Part shown: piece after piece, positions 26,206 through 34,808 of the stretch
Position numbering within the stretch: position 1 is the stretch's first letter
Layout: each line of letters starts with the position of its first letter
Source of the DNA: Caballeronia turbans
GTDB taxonomy: Bacteria; Pseudomonadota; Gammaproteobacteria; Burkholderiales; Burkholderiaceae
Direction of reading: 5' to 3'
DNA length: 64,000 nucleotides
Assembly: GCA_001544655.2 (NCBI GenBank)
Contig: FCOD02000004.1
Span: forward strand, 1-64,000
Position numbers and translations under genes: made by a program
Notes under the pieces: generated by a model
Told to the model about the DNA's origin: nothing
The model's database searches: none
What the model saw: only the letters and a program-made list of their open reading frames with translations

Positions 26206-27225
26206 ATGAAGACAAGAATACTTGCCGTGGCGCTGTGCATGGCTACCGCGTCGGCGGGCGCGTCGGCGCAGGTCGCAACGGGCGACACGGCGTCGATGAA
26301 GATCGCGCTGTCGAACAACTACGCGGGCAATAGCTGGCGCCAGCAGATGCTCAAGAGCTGGGCCAACGTTGCCGATCCGGCCGTCAAGCAGAAGGTCGTC
26401 GCGGCGGCGCCCAGCTTCACGACGGCGGAGAGCCAGGCGACCGAGCAGGTCCAGCAGATTCAAAACCTCATCCTGCAAGGCTTCAAGGCCATCGCCGTCG
26501 ATGCCGTTTCGCCCACGGCGCTCAACGGCGTCATCAAGCAGGCGTGCGGCGCGGGCGTGACGGTCGTATCGTTCGATGGCATCGCGACCGAGCCGTGCGC
26601 GTATCGCATTGCGGTGGATTTTCAGGGCATGGGCCGGATGCAGGTCGATTACCTGGCGAAGCGGCTGAACGGTAAAGGCAATCTGCTGGAAATTCGCGGA
26701 CTCGCCGGCGTCTCCGTGGACGATGAGATTCATCAGGGCATCGTCGATGAGCTCAAGAAATATCCGGGGATGAAGATCGTCGGTTCGGTGCATGGAGACT
26801 GGACGCAGACGGTCGCGCAAAAGCAGGTCGCGGGCATCCTGCCGACCTTGCCGAAGATCGACGGCGTGGTCACGCAAGGCGGCGACGGCTTCGGCGCTGC
26901 GCAGGCGCTCAAGGCCGCGGGCCGGCCGACGCCGATCATCATTCTCGGCAACCGGCAGGAAGAGCTCGCCTGGTGGGCCGATCAGAAGAAGAGCGGTTAC
27001 GAGACGATGTCGGTGACGATCCCGCCGGGCGCGTCCTCGTTCGCATTCTGGGTGACGCAGCAGATTCTTGCCGGCAAGAAGGTGCCGCACGACATTCGTA
27101 TGCCAGTCTTGGAAGTGAAGCCGGAAGAGCTCGACGCGGTGCTCGCCAGGACGCCTGCGGGTGCGTTGGCGAACAAGGAATACACGCGCGAGGAAGTCGT
27201 CGCGGTGGTGGATGGGAAGAAGTAG
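26206..27225 (+). CDS. Periplasmic binding protein of the CUT2 importer (copy 2)
   Basis: This 339-residue paralogue of the 20744 protein has a signal peptide (ILAVALCMATASAGASAQ), then QVATGDTASMKIALSNNYAGNSWRQQM. Corresponding pocket regions are NLILQGFKAIAVDAVSPTAL and TVVSFDGIATEPCAYRIAVDF. It has CCGGAGA ten bases before the ATG. It lies at the end of the operon, 24 bp after the lactonase. Differences are concentrated after about residue 220 (QGGDGFGAAQALKAAG against EGEMSFGIAQAFKAAN), so ligand preference may differ between the copies. Confidence 0.92.
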   Translation: MKTRILAVALCMATASAGASAQVATGDTASMKIALSNNYAGNSWRQQMLKSWANVADPAVKQKVVAAAPSFTTAESQATEQVQQIQNLILQGFKAIAVDAVSPTALNGVIKQACGAGVTVVSFDGIATEPCAYRIAVDFQGMGRMQVDYLAKRLNGKGNLLEIRGLAGVSVDDEIHQGIVDELKKYPGMKIVGSVHGDWTQTVAQKQVAGILPTLPKIDGVVTQGGDGFGAAQALKAAGRPTPIIILGNRQEELAWWADQKKSGYETMSVTIPPGASSFAFWVTQQILAGKKVPHDIRMPVLEVKPEELDAVLARTPAGALANKEYTREEVVAVVDGKK

Positions 27226-27242
27226 GAAAAGTCGGGAGGGTG

Positions 27243-27265
27243 GGGGCGGTTGCTCGAGCCGCCCC
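27243..27265 (+). terminator. Weak hairpin after the CUT2 operon
   Basis: A 7-bp GC stem GGGGCGG (27243-27249) and CCGCCCC (27259-27265) closes a 9-base loop 18 bp after the last stop. There is no T-run after it, so it would be at best a weak or factor-assisted terminator. Confidence 0.35.
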
Positions 27266-27341
27266 GACATCGCGCCGTCGTCCTGACGATCGCGGATGTC
27301 TTCTGACGCGACGGCCGAGTGCACCGTCAGCGGGATTCATC

Positions 27342-27359
27342 GCACCACGAGTGGGTTGC
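27342..27359. promoter_or_regulatory. Possible NtrC-type enhancer site
   Basis: GCACCACGAGTGGGTTGC resembles the NtrC dyad (GCACCA, short spacer, TGGTGC) with one inserted base in the right arm. It lies about 100 bp upstream of the sigma-54 promoter, the distance expected for an enhancer. Inferred, imperfect match. Confidence 0.35.
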
Positions 27360-27444
27360 CGCTGAACCCGAATGGATCACGGCAGAGCGGCACGGGTCGG
27401 CGACACTAACGCCAAGTGCTTGTTTCAAAACCCGAAGTTATCAC

Positions 27445-27460
27445 TGGCACGGACAGTGCA
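27445..27460 (+). promoter_or_regulatory. Sigma-54 (-24/-12) promoter of the biuret operon
   Basis: TGGCACGGACAGTGCA matches the consensus TGGCACG-N4-TTGCW at every defined position except the first T of the -12 box. The GG and GC dinucleotides have exactly the required ten-base spacing. Transcription should begin near 27471, about 25 bases before the AtzF start. Sigma-54 control with NtrC is usual for secondary nitrogen sources, which fits the genes downstream. Confidence 0.75.
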
Positions 27461-27467
27461 TTAATGC

Positions 27468-27492
27468 GTTCAACTTGTATTCAAGATTGAAC
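27468..27492. promoter_or_regulatory. Nested palindrome at the start of the biuret transcript
   Basis: Outer arms GTTCAA (27468-27473) and TTGAAC (27487-27492) are separated by 13 bp that include an inner CTTG-TATT-CAAG (27474-27485). The inner core differs at one base from the TTGTATACAA palindrome bound by many FCD-type GntR regulators, and an FCD-GntR gene ends this operon. The site covers the predicted start point and leader, an ideal repressor position. Confidence 0.55.
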
Positions 27493-27494
27493 TC

Positions 27495-29327
27495 ATGAAA
27501 GCGACTGCTGTCACCGACGACAACGCGCCGCTCACCATCCGCGCACTTCTCGATGCCTACGCGCGCGGCGACACCGATCCGCAGCGAATCGTCGCCGCGA
27601 CGCTGGCGCGCATCGACGCCAGCGCGCGGCCGGAAGCATGGACGCTCGTCGTTCCCACGTCGGATCTGCAAGCGACAGCGGCGTCGCTTGCACGCGAACT
27701 CGCTGAAGCCGGGCCTGCGATCTTCAAGAGCAAGCCTCTCTTCGGCGTGCCGTTCGCGGTAAAGGACAACATCGATATCGCGGGCTTGCCGACGACCGCC
27801 GCATGCCCCGCCTTCGCCTACACGCCCGCCGAAACGGCGTTCGCGGTGCAGCGTCTCATCGATGCGGGCGCGATACTTATCGGCAAGACGAATCTCGATC
27901 AGTTCGCGACCGGGCTCGTCGGCACCCGTTCGCCGCACGGCGCCGTGCGACAGGTTAGCCATCCGGAATATGTGTCGGGCGGATCGAGTTCCGGTTCGGC
28001 GGTGTCGGTGGCGCAGGGCATCGTCGCGTTTTCCCTCGGCACCGATACCGCCGGTTCGGGCCGCGTGCCGGCGGGCTTCAACGGCATCGTCGGATTGAAA
28101 CCGTCGTTGGGACTGGTCAGCAAGCGCGGCGTCGTGCCCGCATGCAGGAGCCTCGATACGCTGTCGATCTTCGCGCACGACGTCGCCGATGCCTGGCTCG
28201 TCCTACAACAGATGGCCGCTTTCGATCCGCTCGACGGTTATTCGCGCCGTGTCGCATCGCTCGGTTTGCTGCCGGATGCGCCGCGTCTCGCGATTCCGGA
28301 CACGCTCGAATTTTTCGGCGATACGCAGGCGGCCGACGCGTTCGCGGCGACGCTCGATCGCCTGAACCTCGCGCCCGCGACGTTTCCCTTCGCGCCCATG
28401 CAACGCACGGCGGCGTTGCTCTACGACGGCCCCTGGGTCGCGGAACGCCGCGCGGCGCTGGGCGGGTTCTTCGTCACAAATCACGACGACATCGATCCGA
28501 CCGTAGCGAAGGTGATCGGCAAAGCGGATGCCTTTTCCGCCGCCGATGCCTACGACGCGCAATACGAGCTCATGCTGCTCAAGCGCGAGGCGGAAGCGCT
28601 GTTCGACGACATCGACATCCTGATCGTGCCCACGACGCCGACGCATCCGACCATCGCGGAGGTGCAGGCGAAACCGGTCGAAGTGAACAGCCGTCTCGGC
28701 ATCTACACGAATTTCGTCAATCTGCTCGATCTGTGCGCGCTTGCCGTGCCGGGTCTGCCGCGCGCCGATGGTCTGCCCGCGGGCATCACGCTGATCGGCC
28801 CGTCGGGCGCGGATCAGCGGCTCGCGGTGCTCGGTGCAAAGTTTCAGGCGCTTATCGATGCAGACATCGATCCGCTGCCGCTTCAGGAGCCGAGCGTCAC
28901 GCTGGCCGTCGTCGGCGCACATCTGCGCAACATGCCGCTCGAATGGCAGATGAAGCAGGCGGGCGCGCGGTTCATCGAGGAAACGGTGACGTCGCCGCAT
29001 TACCGGCTCTACGCATTGGCCGATACCCAGCCGCCGAAGCCCGGACTTGTGCGTACCCGAAACGATGGCACCTCGATCGCCATCGAGTTATGGGACATGC
29101 CCGTGCGGACCTTCGGCGCATTCGTCGCGGCGATTCCCGCGCCGCTCGGCATCGGCACGGTCACGACCGCCGATGGCCGCATCGTCAAAGGGTTCATCTG
29201 CGAACCCGCCGCCGTCGCGCCTGAAAGCGGCGCACGCGACATCACGTCGTTCGGCGGCTGGCGCGCGTACCGGCACAGCCTCGTCTCATCATCCAGCGAT
29301 CAACTCAAACAGGAAGCTACGTCATGA
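27495..29327 (+). CDS. atzF: Allophanate hydrolase (AtzF type)
   Basis: This 610-residue enzyme hydrolyses allophanate to ammonia and carbon dioxide, the last step of biuret and cyanurate catabolism. The amidase-signature domain (about 1-440) has the Ser-cisSer-Lys triad as Lys90 (FAVKDNID), Ser164 (GGSSSGSA) and Ser188 (GTDTAGSGR). The C-terminal domain (about 460-600), with LEWQMKQAGARFIEETVTS and FICEPAAV, is characteristic of allophanate hydrolases. No Shine-Dalgarno is visible in the 25-base leader, which is filled by a palindrome. Its stop overlaps the BMP gene start by ATGA. First gene of the operon. No urea carboxylase is nearby, so the substrate is supplied by the biuret hydrolase downstream. 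Confidence 0.95.
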   Translation: MKATAVTDDNAPLTIRALLDAYARGDTDPQRIVAATLARIDASARPEAWTLVVPTSDLQATAASLARELAEAGPAIFKSKPLFGVPFAVKDNIDIAGLPTTAACPAFAYTPAETAFAVQRLIDAGAILIGKTNLDQFATGLVGTRSPHGAVRQVSHPEYVSGGSSSGSAVSVAQGIVAFSLGTDTAGSGRVPAGFNGIVGLKPSLGLVSKRGVVPACRSLDTLSIFAHDVADAWLVLQQMAAFDPLDGYSRRVASLGLLPDAPRLAIPDTLEFFGDTQAADAFAATLDRLNLAPATFPFAPMQRTAALLYDGPWVAERRAALGGFFVTNHDDIDPTVAKVIGKADAFSAADAYDAQYELMLLKREAEALFDDIDILIVPTTPTHPTIAEVQAKPVEVNSRLGIYTNFVNLLDLCALAVPGLPRADGLPAGITLIGPSGADQRLAVLGAKFQALIDADIDPLPLQEPSVTLAVVGAHLRNMPLEWQMKQAGARFIEETVTSPHYRLYALADTQPPKPGLVRTRNDGTSIAIELWDMPVRTFGAFVAAIPAPLGIGTVTTADGRIVKGFICEPAAVAPESGARDITSFGGWRAYRHSLVSSSSDQLKQEATS

Positions 29328-30421
29328 CCAATCGCCGCCAGTTCATCAAAGGCGCGGGCGCACTCGCGCTCGGCAGCGCGCTGCCGTTCGACCTCGCCTT
29401 CGGCGCAAGCAATCTCACCGTCGGCGTGATCTATGTCGGCGCGAAGGGCGATTACGGCTATAACCAGGCGCAGGCGCAGGCCGCGGCGATCATCAAGAAG
29501 ATGCCGGGCGTGAAGGTGGTCGAGGAAGAGAACGTGCCCGAGACCGTCGCCGTGCAAAAGACGATGGAAGCGATGATCGAACAGGACGGCGCGACGCTCA
29601 TCTTCGCGACCTCGTTCGGTTACTTCGATCCGCACGTGCTCAAGATGGCCGCGAAGTACCCGAAGGTCCGCTTCGCGCATTGCGGCGGTTTGTGGAAGCA
29701 GGGCAATCCGCCGAATATCGCGAGCTACTTCGGCTATATCGATGAATGTCAGTATCTCAACGGCGTCGTCGCGGGACACGCGAGCAAGAGCAAGAAGCTC
29801 GGCTTCGTCGCCGCCAAGCCGATTCCGCAAGTGCTGCGCAATATCAACGCATTCACGCTCGGCGCGCAATCGGTGGATCCTTCGATCACCACGCACGTCA
29901 TCTTCACCGGCGACTGGTCGATGCCGGTCAAGGAAGCCGAAGCGGCCAACAGTCTCGTCGATCAGGGATGCGACGTGCTGACCTGTCACGTCGATGGCCC
30001 GAAGGTCGTCATCGAAACGGCGGAGAAACGCGGCGCGATGAGTTGCGGTTATCACGCGAGTCAGGCTGCGCTTGCGCCGAAGGGTTATCTGACGGGCGCG
30101 GAGTGGGACTGGGCGACGCCCTTCAAGGAACTCGTCACGGACGCGCAAACCGCGAAGCCGCAGCCGAACATCCTGCGCGGCGGCCTGAGAGAAGGCTTCG
30201 TGAAGATGTCGCCCTACGGCGCGAAGGTCACCGCCGACGCGAAGTCGAATGCGGACGCTATCAAATCGAAAATGGCGGCGGGCGACTACGTGATCTTCAA
30301 AGGCCCGATGAAGGACAACAAGGGCGGCAGCGCCATTGCATCGGGCACGGCTTACGCGCAGACGGATATCAAGCTCGAAAGCATGAACTATCTCGTCGCG
30401 GGCGTCGTCGGGCAGATCTGA
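29324..30421 (+). CDS. BMP-family ABC substrate-binding protein, Tat-type signal
   Basis: This 365-residue periplasmic protein has a twin-arginine signal (NRRQFIKGAGALALGSALPFDLAFGA), so it may be exported folded. The mature part has YVGAKGDYGYNQAQAQAA and FATSFGYFDPHVLKMAAKYP, the BMP/PnrA basic membrane protein pattern. Members bind nucleosides or heterocycles; here the company of biuret and ureido hydrolases suggests biuret or another carbamoyl compound. It is co-translated with AtzF (ATGA overlap) and precedes two permease genes. Confidence 0.92.
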   Translation: MTNRRQFIKGAGALALGSALPFDLAFGASNLTVGVIYVGAKGDYGYNQAQAQAAAIIKKMPGVKVVEEENVPETVAVQKTMEAMIEQDGATLIFATSFGYFDPHVLKMAAKYPKVRFAHCGGLWKQGNPPNIASYFGYIDECQYLNGVVAGHASKSKKLGFVAAKPIPQVLRNINAFTLGAQSVDPSITTHVIFTGDWSMPVKEAEAANSLVDQGCDVLTCHVDGPKVVIETAEKRGAMSCGYHASQAALAPKGYLTGAEWDWATPFKELVTDAQTAKPQPNILRGGLREGFVKMSPYGAKVTADAKSNADAIKSKMAAGDYVIFKGPMKDNKGGSAIASGTAYAQTDIKLESMNYLVAGVVGQI

Positions 30422-30443
30422 TTCAAACCTTCGCGGAGCGGTC

Positions 30444-31559
30444 ATGCGTTCTTATCCTCTGTTACCGCGCGTGGCGCTGGGCGCGTTGCCCGCTTTGCCG
30501 ACGTTGTGCGCGCTCATCGGCACGCTGCTGCTGTTTTCGCTGTTCCTGCTCGTGCAGGGCCAGCCGGCCGGCGATGCGCTCGTGCTGATCGGGCAGGGCG
30601 CATTCGGCTCGTCGTTCGCGTGGCAGAGCACGTTGCTGCGCGCCGCGCCGCTGATGCTCACCGCGTTGTGCGTCGCGTTGCCCGCGCAGGTCGGCTTGAT
30701 CGTGATCGGCGGCGAAGGCGCGCTGGCGCTCGGCGGACTGGCATCGGCGGTCGTGGCGACGGTCGTGCCCGCCGCGATGCCGTGGTTCATCGCCGCTCCG
30801 TTGATGGCGCTCGCCGGCATGATCGCGGGCGGCGTGTGGATCGGCGCGGTCGGCGCGATGCGCCAACTGCGCGGCGTGAACGAGACCATCAGCAGCCTGT
30901 TGATGTCGTATATCGCGATTGCGCTGTTCAAGCATCTCGTCGAAGGTCCGTTGCGCGATCCCGCCAGTCTCAACAAGCCTTCGACGCCGCCCGTTCCCGA
31001 TGCGTTCGCCGTCGGTTCGTTGCCCGGCCTCGATGTGCATTGGGGCTTGTTCTGGGGCGCGCTCGCATGCGTCGCGGCGTGGGTGTTCGTGCGCCACAGC
31101 ACCAAAGGCTTCGCGATGCGCATCGCGGGCGGCAACAACCATGCGGCGAAACTCGTCGGCCTGCCGGTGAACAAACTCGCGATCGCAGCCTGCGCGATGG
31201 GCGGCGCGGCGGCCGGTCTCGCGGGCATGTTCGAAGTCGCGGCGGTGCAGGGCAGCGCGAACGCATCGCTGCTCGCCGGTTACGGGTATGCGGGGATTCT
31301 CGTCGCGTTCGCGGCGCGTCAGAACCCGTTGTCGATCATTCTGTGCGCGGTGCTCGTCGGCGGTATCGAAGCAAGCGGTTCGCTCTTGCAGCGCCGCCTG
31401 GGTTTGCCCGATGCCACCACGCTCGTCCTGCAAGGCCTGCTATTCGCCAATCTGCTCGCGTGGGAAGCGATGGGCGGCCGCCTCGAGGCATGGCGCATCA
31501 GGCTGCAGGCGATGTCGGTCGCGCATTCGCCGGTTCGACTGGAGGGCACTCATGTTTGA
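30444..31559 (+). CDS. BMP-type ABC permease 1
   Basis: This 371-residue inner-membrane protein has about eight to ten hydrophobic segments. LIVIGGEGALALGGLASAVV, LRGVNETISSLLMSYIAIALFKHLVEGPLRDP and AARQNPLSIILCAVLVGGIEASG are hallmarks of the BMP-associated permeases (YufP/NupP group). GGNNHAAKLVGLPVNKLAI is the coupling loop. It begins 22 bp after the binding protein and overlaps permease 2 by eight bases. Confidence 0.92.
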   Translation: MRSYPLLPRVALGALPALPTLCALIGTLLLFSLFLLVQGQPAGDALVLIGQGAFGSSFAWQSTLLRAAPLMLTALCVALPAQVGLIVIGGEGALALGGLASAVVATVVPAAMPWFIAAPLMALAGMIAGGVWIGAVGAMRQLRGVNETISSLLMSYIAIALFKHLVEGPLRDPASLNKPSTPPVPDAFAVGSLPGLDVHWGLFWGALACVAAWVFVRHSTKGFAMRIAGGNNHAAKLVGLPVNKLAIAACAMGGAAAGLAGMFEVAAVQGSANASLLAGYGYAGILVAFAARQNPLSIILCAVLVGGIEASGSLLQRRLGLPDATTLVLQGLLFANLLAWEAMGGRLEAWRIRLQAMSVAHSPVRLEGTHV

Positions 31560-32478
31560 TGCACATTCACCCGTCGCCGTGCTGCTGCTGTCGCTGTTCG
31601 CGGGCGCCGTTCGCGTGAGCACGCCGTATCTGTTCGTGAGCATCGGCGAATGTCTGACGGAGAAGGGCGGGCGCGTCAATCTCGGCCTCGAAGGCATTCT
31701 CGTATCCGGTGCGATGACCGGTTACGCCGCCGCGTATCTTTCCGGCTCGCCGTGGCTCGGCGTGCTCGCGGCCGGCTGCGCCGGCTTGCTGCTCGGCTGT
31801 CTGCACGGCCTCGTGTGCTCATTGCCGCGCGTGTCGGACATCGCGTTCGGCATTGCGCTGATGCTCGTCGGCACCGGCCTCGCGTTCTATCTCGGCAAGC
31901 CGTTCATCGAACCGCAAGCGCCGATGTTGTCATCGCTCGACTTCGGCTCATGGGCATCGTCGCCGCAGTTGCATAACGCGCTGCATGTCAATCCGCTCTT
32001 CATCATCGGCGTGGCGCTGGCATTCGCGCTGCAATGGGGCTTGCGTCATACGCGCTGGGGCATGGCTTTGCGTCTCGTCGGCGAGAACGCGGAAAGCGCC
32101 CGCGCGATGGGTTATCCGATCACGCGGGTGCGCATTCTCGCGACGACGGTCGGCGGATTCTTCGCGGGCGTGGGCGGCGCGTATCTGTCGCTGGTGTATC
32201 CGGGAAGCTGGAACGAAGGCCTGTCGAGCGGACAAGGTCTGATGGCCGTCGCGCTCGTCATCTTCGCGCGCTGGCAGCCGTTGCGGTGCCTGTGGGCCGC
32301 GCTGATCTTCGGCGCGGCGGGGGCGCTCGGCCCTGCGTTGCAGGCCATCGGCGTGACGAGCGGTTACTACCTCTTCAACGCCGCGCCCTACGTGCTCACG
32401 CTCGTCATCATGATGATCAATTGCCGTCCCGACCGCACGCTCGCGGGCGCGCCCGGCGAGCTCAGTCTCACGCGCTGA
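31552..32478 (+). CDS. BMP-type ABC permease 2
   Basis: This 308-residue permease contains LTEKGGRVNLGLEGILVSGAMTG, the NLGLEG signature of this family, and LVGENAESARAMGYPITRVRILATTVGG for ATPase coupling. The ATG at 31552 overlaps permease 1 by eight bases. It pairs with permease 1 as a heterodimer, normal for BMP-linked importers. Confidence 0.93.
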   Translation: MFDAHSPVAVLLLSLFAGAVRVSTPYLFVSIGECLTEKGGRVNLGLEGILVSGAMTGYAAAYLSGSPWLGVLAAGCAGLLLGCLHGLVCSLPRVSDIAFGIALMLVGTGLAFYLGKPFIEPQAPMLSSLDFGSWASSPQLHNALHVNPLFIIGVALAFALQWGLRHTRWGMALRLVGENAESARAMGYPITRVRILATTVGGFFAGVGGAYLSLVYPGSWNEGLSSGQGLMAVALVIFARWQPLRCLWAALIFGAAGALGPALQAIGVTSGYYLFNAAPYVLTLVIMMINCRPDRTLAGAPGELSLTR

Positions 32479-32503
32479 ACGCCACTCTCACGGAGCCAAA
32501 CAC

Positions 32504-33196
32504 ATGAGCCGCTTCATCGAAGCACGTCCCTATCCGTGGCCTTACGACGGCAATCTGCGGCCGGACAACACCGCGCTCGTCATTATCGACATGCAGACGG
32601 ATTTCTGCGGCATCGGCGGTTATGTCGACAAGATGGGCTATGACCTGTCGATGACGCGCGCGCCGATCGAACCGATCAGGAACGTGCTCACGCTGATGCG
32701 CGAACAAGGCTTCACGATCATTCATACACGCGAAGGGCATCGGCCCGATCTGTCGGACTTGCCCGCCAACAAGCGATGGAGAAGCCGCCGTGCGGGAACG
32801 AACGGCGTCGGCATCGGCGACGACGGGCCTTGCGGCAAGATACTCGTGCGCGGCGAACCGGGCTGGGAGATCATCGACGAACTGAAGCCCATCGAAGGCG
32901 AGATCGTCATCGACAAGCCCGGCAAAGGCTCGTTCTGCGCGACGGACCTCGAAATGGTATTGCGTACGCGCGGCATCGTGAATCTGGTGTTGACGGGCAT
33001 CACGACCGATGTCTGCGTCCACACGACGATGCGCGAAGCGAACGATCGCGGCTTCGAATGCACCATCCTCGCGGACTGCTGCGGCGCGACCGATCAGGGC
33101 AATCACGACGCTGCGCTCAACATGGTGCTGATGCAGGGCGGCGTGTTCGGCACGGTATCGGATTCGAAGGCCTTGCTCGCAACCTTGGGACGCTGA
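32504..33196 (+). CDS. biuH: Biuret amidohydrolase (isochorismatase-like cysteine hydrolase)
   Basis: This 230-residue enzyme hydrolyses biuret to allophanate and ammonia. The sequence follows rhizobial BiuH almost residue for residue as I recall it: PYPWPYDGNLRPDNTALVII, TREGHRPDLSDLPANKRWRS, DKPGKGSFCATDLE and GITTDVCVHTTMREANDRG. The catalytic Asp29, Lys138 and Cys171 correspond to D36, K142 and C175 of that enzyme. A three-residue insertion (TNG) lies near residue 100. The gene sits between the permease and ATPase genes of the importer, with only two bases before the ATPase start. Its product is the substrate of AtzF at the head of the operon. Confidence 0.93.
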   Translation: MSRFIEARPYPWPYDGNLRPDNTALVIIDMQTDFCGIGGYVDKMGYDLSMTRAPIEPIRNVLTLMREQGFTIIHTREGHRPDLSDLPANKRWRSRRAGTNGVGIGDDGPCGKILVRGEPGWEIIDELKPIEGEIVIDKPGKGSFCATDLEMVLRTRGIVNLVLTGITTDVCVHTTMREANDRGFECTILADCCGATDQGNHDAALNMVLMQGGVFGTVSDSKALLATLGR

Positions 33197-33198
33197 CC

Positions 33199-34794
33199 AT
33201 GAACGCCCCGACCAAAGCGATGAGCGTGGAAGTGCTCGGCGCGACCAAGCGCTTCGGCGCGTTCACCGCGCTCGACGACGTGACGCTCAAGGTGCGCGCG
33301 GGCACCGTGCATGCGCTGCTCGGCGAAAACGGCGCGGGCAAGAGCACGCTCGTCAAAGGGCTTGTCGGCTATGGCGTGCTCGATGACGGCGAGATCGTCG
33401 CGGATACGCGGCAGGTGAAGATCGCCTCGCCGCGCGATGCGCAAGCGCTCGGCATCGGCATGGTGTATCAGCATTTCACGCTGGCGGCGGGCTTGTCGGT
33501 CGAAGAGAACTTGCTGCTCGCACGCGGACGATTGCCATGGAAGATCGACTGGCCGAAGGAAGGCGCCGCGCTCGATGCCTTCATGCGTTCCATGCCCTTT
33601 CGCCTGCCGCTCGATGCGCCCGTTTCCGCTCTCGCCGCAGGAGAAAAGCAGAAGCTCGAAATCCTGAAACAGCTCTATTTGCAGCAGCGTTTCCTGATTC
33701 TCGATGAACCCACATCGGTACTCACGCCGCAGGAAGCCGACGAAGTGCTCGGCCTGATGCGCGAGCTCGCCACGCGCGGCGAACTCACGGTGCTGATGAT
33801 CACGCACAAGTTCCGCGAAGTGATGGCTTACGCAGACGATGTCACCGTGTTGCGCAAAGGCAAGCTCGTCGGCACGAGCGCGGTCGCGCAGACGAGCCGC
33901 GACAGGCTGGCCGCGTGGATGATGGGCGGTGAAGCATCGAAGAAGGACGATCCCGAGCTCGCTGAGACGCGGCCCGAACGCAAGCCGCTCGATGCGAATG
34001 CGCCGGTACGTCTCGCGCTTTCGAGCCTCAACGTCATCGACGATCGTGGACATCGGGCGGTGCGTGACGTTTCGCTGAGCGTGAAGTCGGGCGAGATACT
34101 TGGCATCGCGGGCGTATCGGGCAATGGACAGAAGGAACTGATCGAGGCGCTCGTCGGCCAGCGCCGCGTGCATGGCGGAGAGATGCGTATGCATGGCGCG
34201 CCGTACCGCGCGACGCGTGAGGAGATGACGCGGCTGCGCGTGTTTGCGTTGCCCGAAGAACCGCTGCGCAACGCGTGCGTCGCGAACATGAGCATCGAGG
34301 ATAACTTCGCCTTGCGCGACTTCGACCGCGCGCCGATGAAGCGCCACGGCTGGCGTCTCGATCGCCGCGCGATGCGCGAGCGCGCCGAACGTCTCATCGC
34401 CGAATTCAACGTCAAGCCGCCGGTGCCGGCACGCGCCATCGGCACGCTGTCGGGCGGCAATGTGCAGCGCGCCGTGCTTGCGCGCGAGCTGGGGCAAGCG
34501 GTGAATGTGCTGATCGTCGCGAACCCCGTTTTCGGGCTCGATTTCGCATCGGTCGCGGATATTCATGCGCGCATTCTCGCTGCGCGCGATGCGGGCGCTG
34601 CCGTGCTGCTCGTCAGCGAAGACCTCGATGAACTGCTGGAACTGGCGGATCGCATCGCGGTGATGGCGGAAGGGCGGCTGGTGCACGAGACGGCTGCGAG
34701 CGGCGCGGATCGCGTCGCGTTGGGAAGACACATGGCGGGTCATGTCGAAAGCGCCGCGGCCGATACATCTGAGCCGCTCGCCGTTCACGCATAA
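33199..34794 (+). CDS. Duplicated ATP-binding subunit of the BMP-type importer
   Basis: These 531 residues hold two ATPase domains. Domain 1 has Walker A GENGAGKSTLVKG (about residues 43-55), MVYQHFTLAAGLSVEEN and Walker B LILDEPTSVL, with ALAAGEKQKLEILKQL as a divergent signature. Domain 2 (from about 270) has a degenerate Walker A GVSGNGQKEL, a good LSGGNVQRAVLARELG and an unusual Walker B region LIVANPVFGLDF in which Asn-Pro replaces Glu-Pro, as in other BMP/YufO-type ATPases. It drives the permease pair at 30444 and 31552. Confidence 0.92.
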   Translation: MNAPTKAMSVEVLGATKRFGAFTALDDVTLKVRAGTVHALLGENGAGKSTLVKGLVGYGVLDDGEIVADTRQVKIASPRDAQALGIGMVYQHFTLAAGLSVEENLLLARGRLPWKIDWPKEGAALDAFMRSMPFRLPLDAPVSALAAGEKQKLEILKQLYLQQRFLILDEPTSVLTPQEADEVLGLMRELATRGELTVLMITHKFREVMAYADDVTVLRKGKLVGTSAVAQTSRDRLAAWMMGGEASKKDDPELAETRPERKPLDANAPVRLALSSLNVIDDRGHRAVRDVSLSVKSGEILGIAGVSGNGQKELIEALVGQRRVHGGEMRMHGAPYRATREEMTRLRVFALPEEPLRNACVANMSIEDNFALRDFDRAPMKRHGWRLDRRAMRERAERLIAEFNVKPPVPARAIGTLSGGNVQRAVLARELGQAVNVLIVANPVFGLDFASVADIHARILAARDAGAAVLLVSEDLDELLELADRIAVMAEGRLVHETAASGADRVALGRHMAGHVESAAADTSEPLAVHA

Positions 34795-34808
34795 GGGAGC
34801 AAGGAAGA

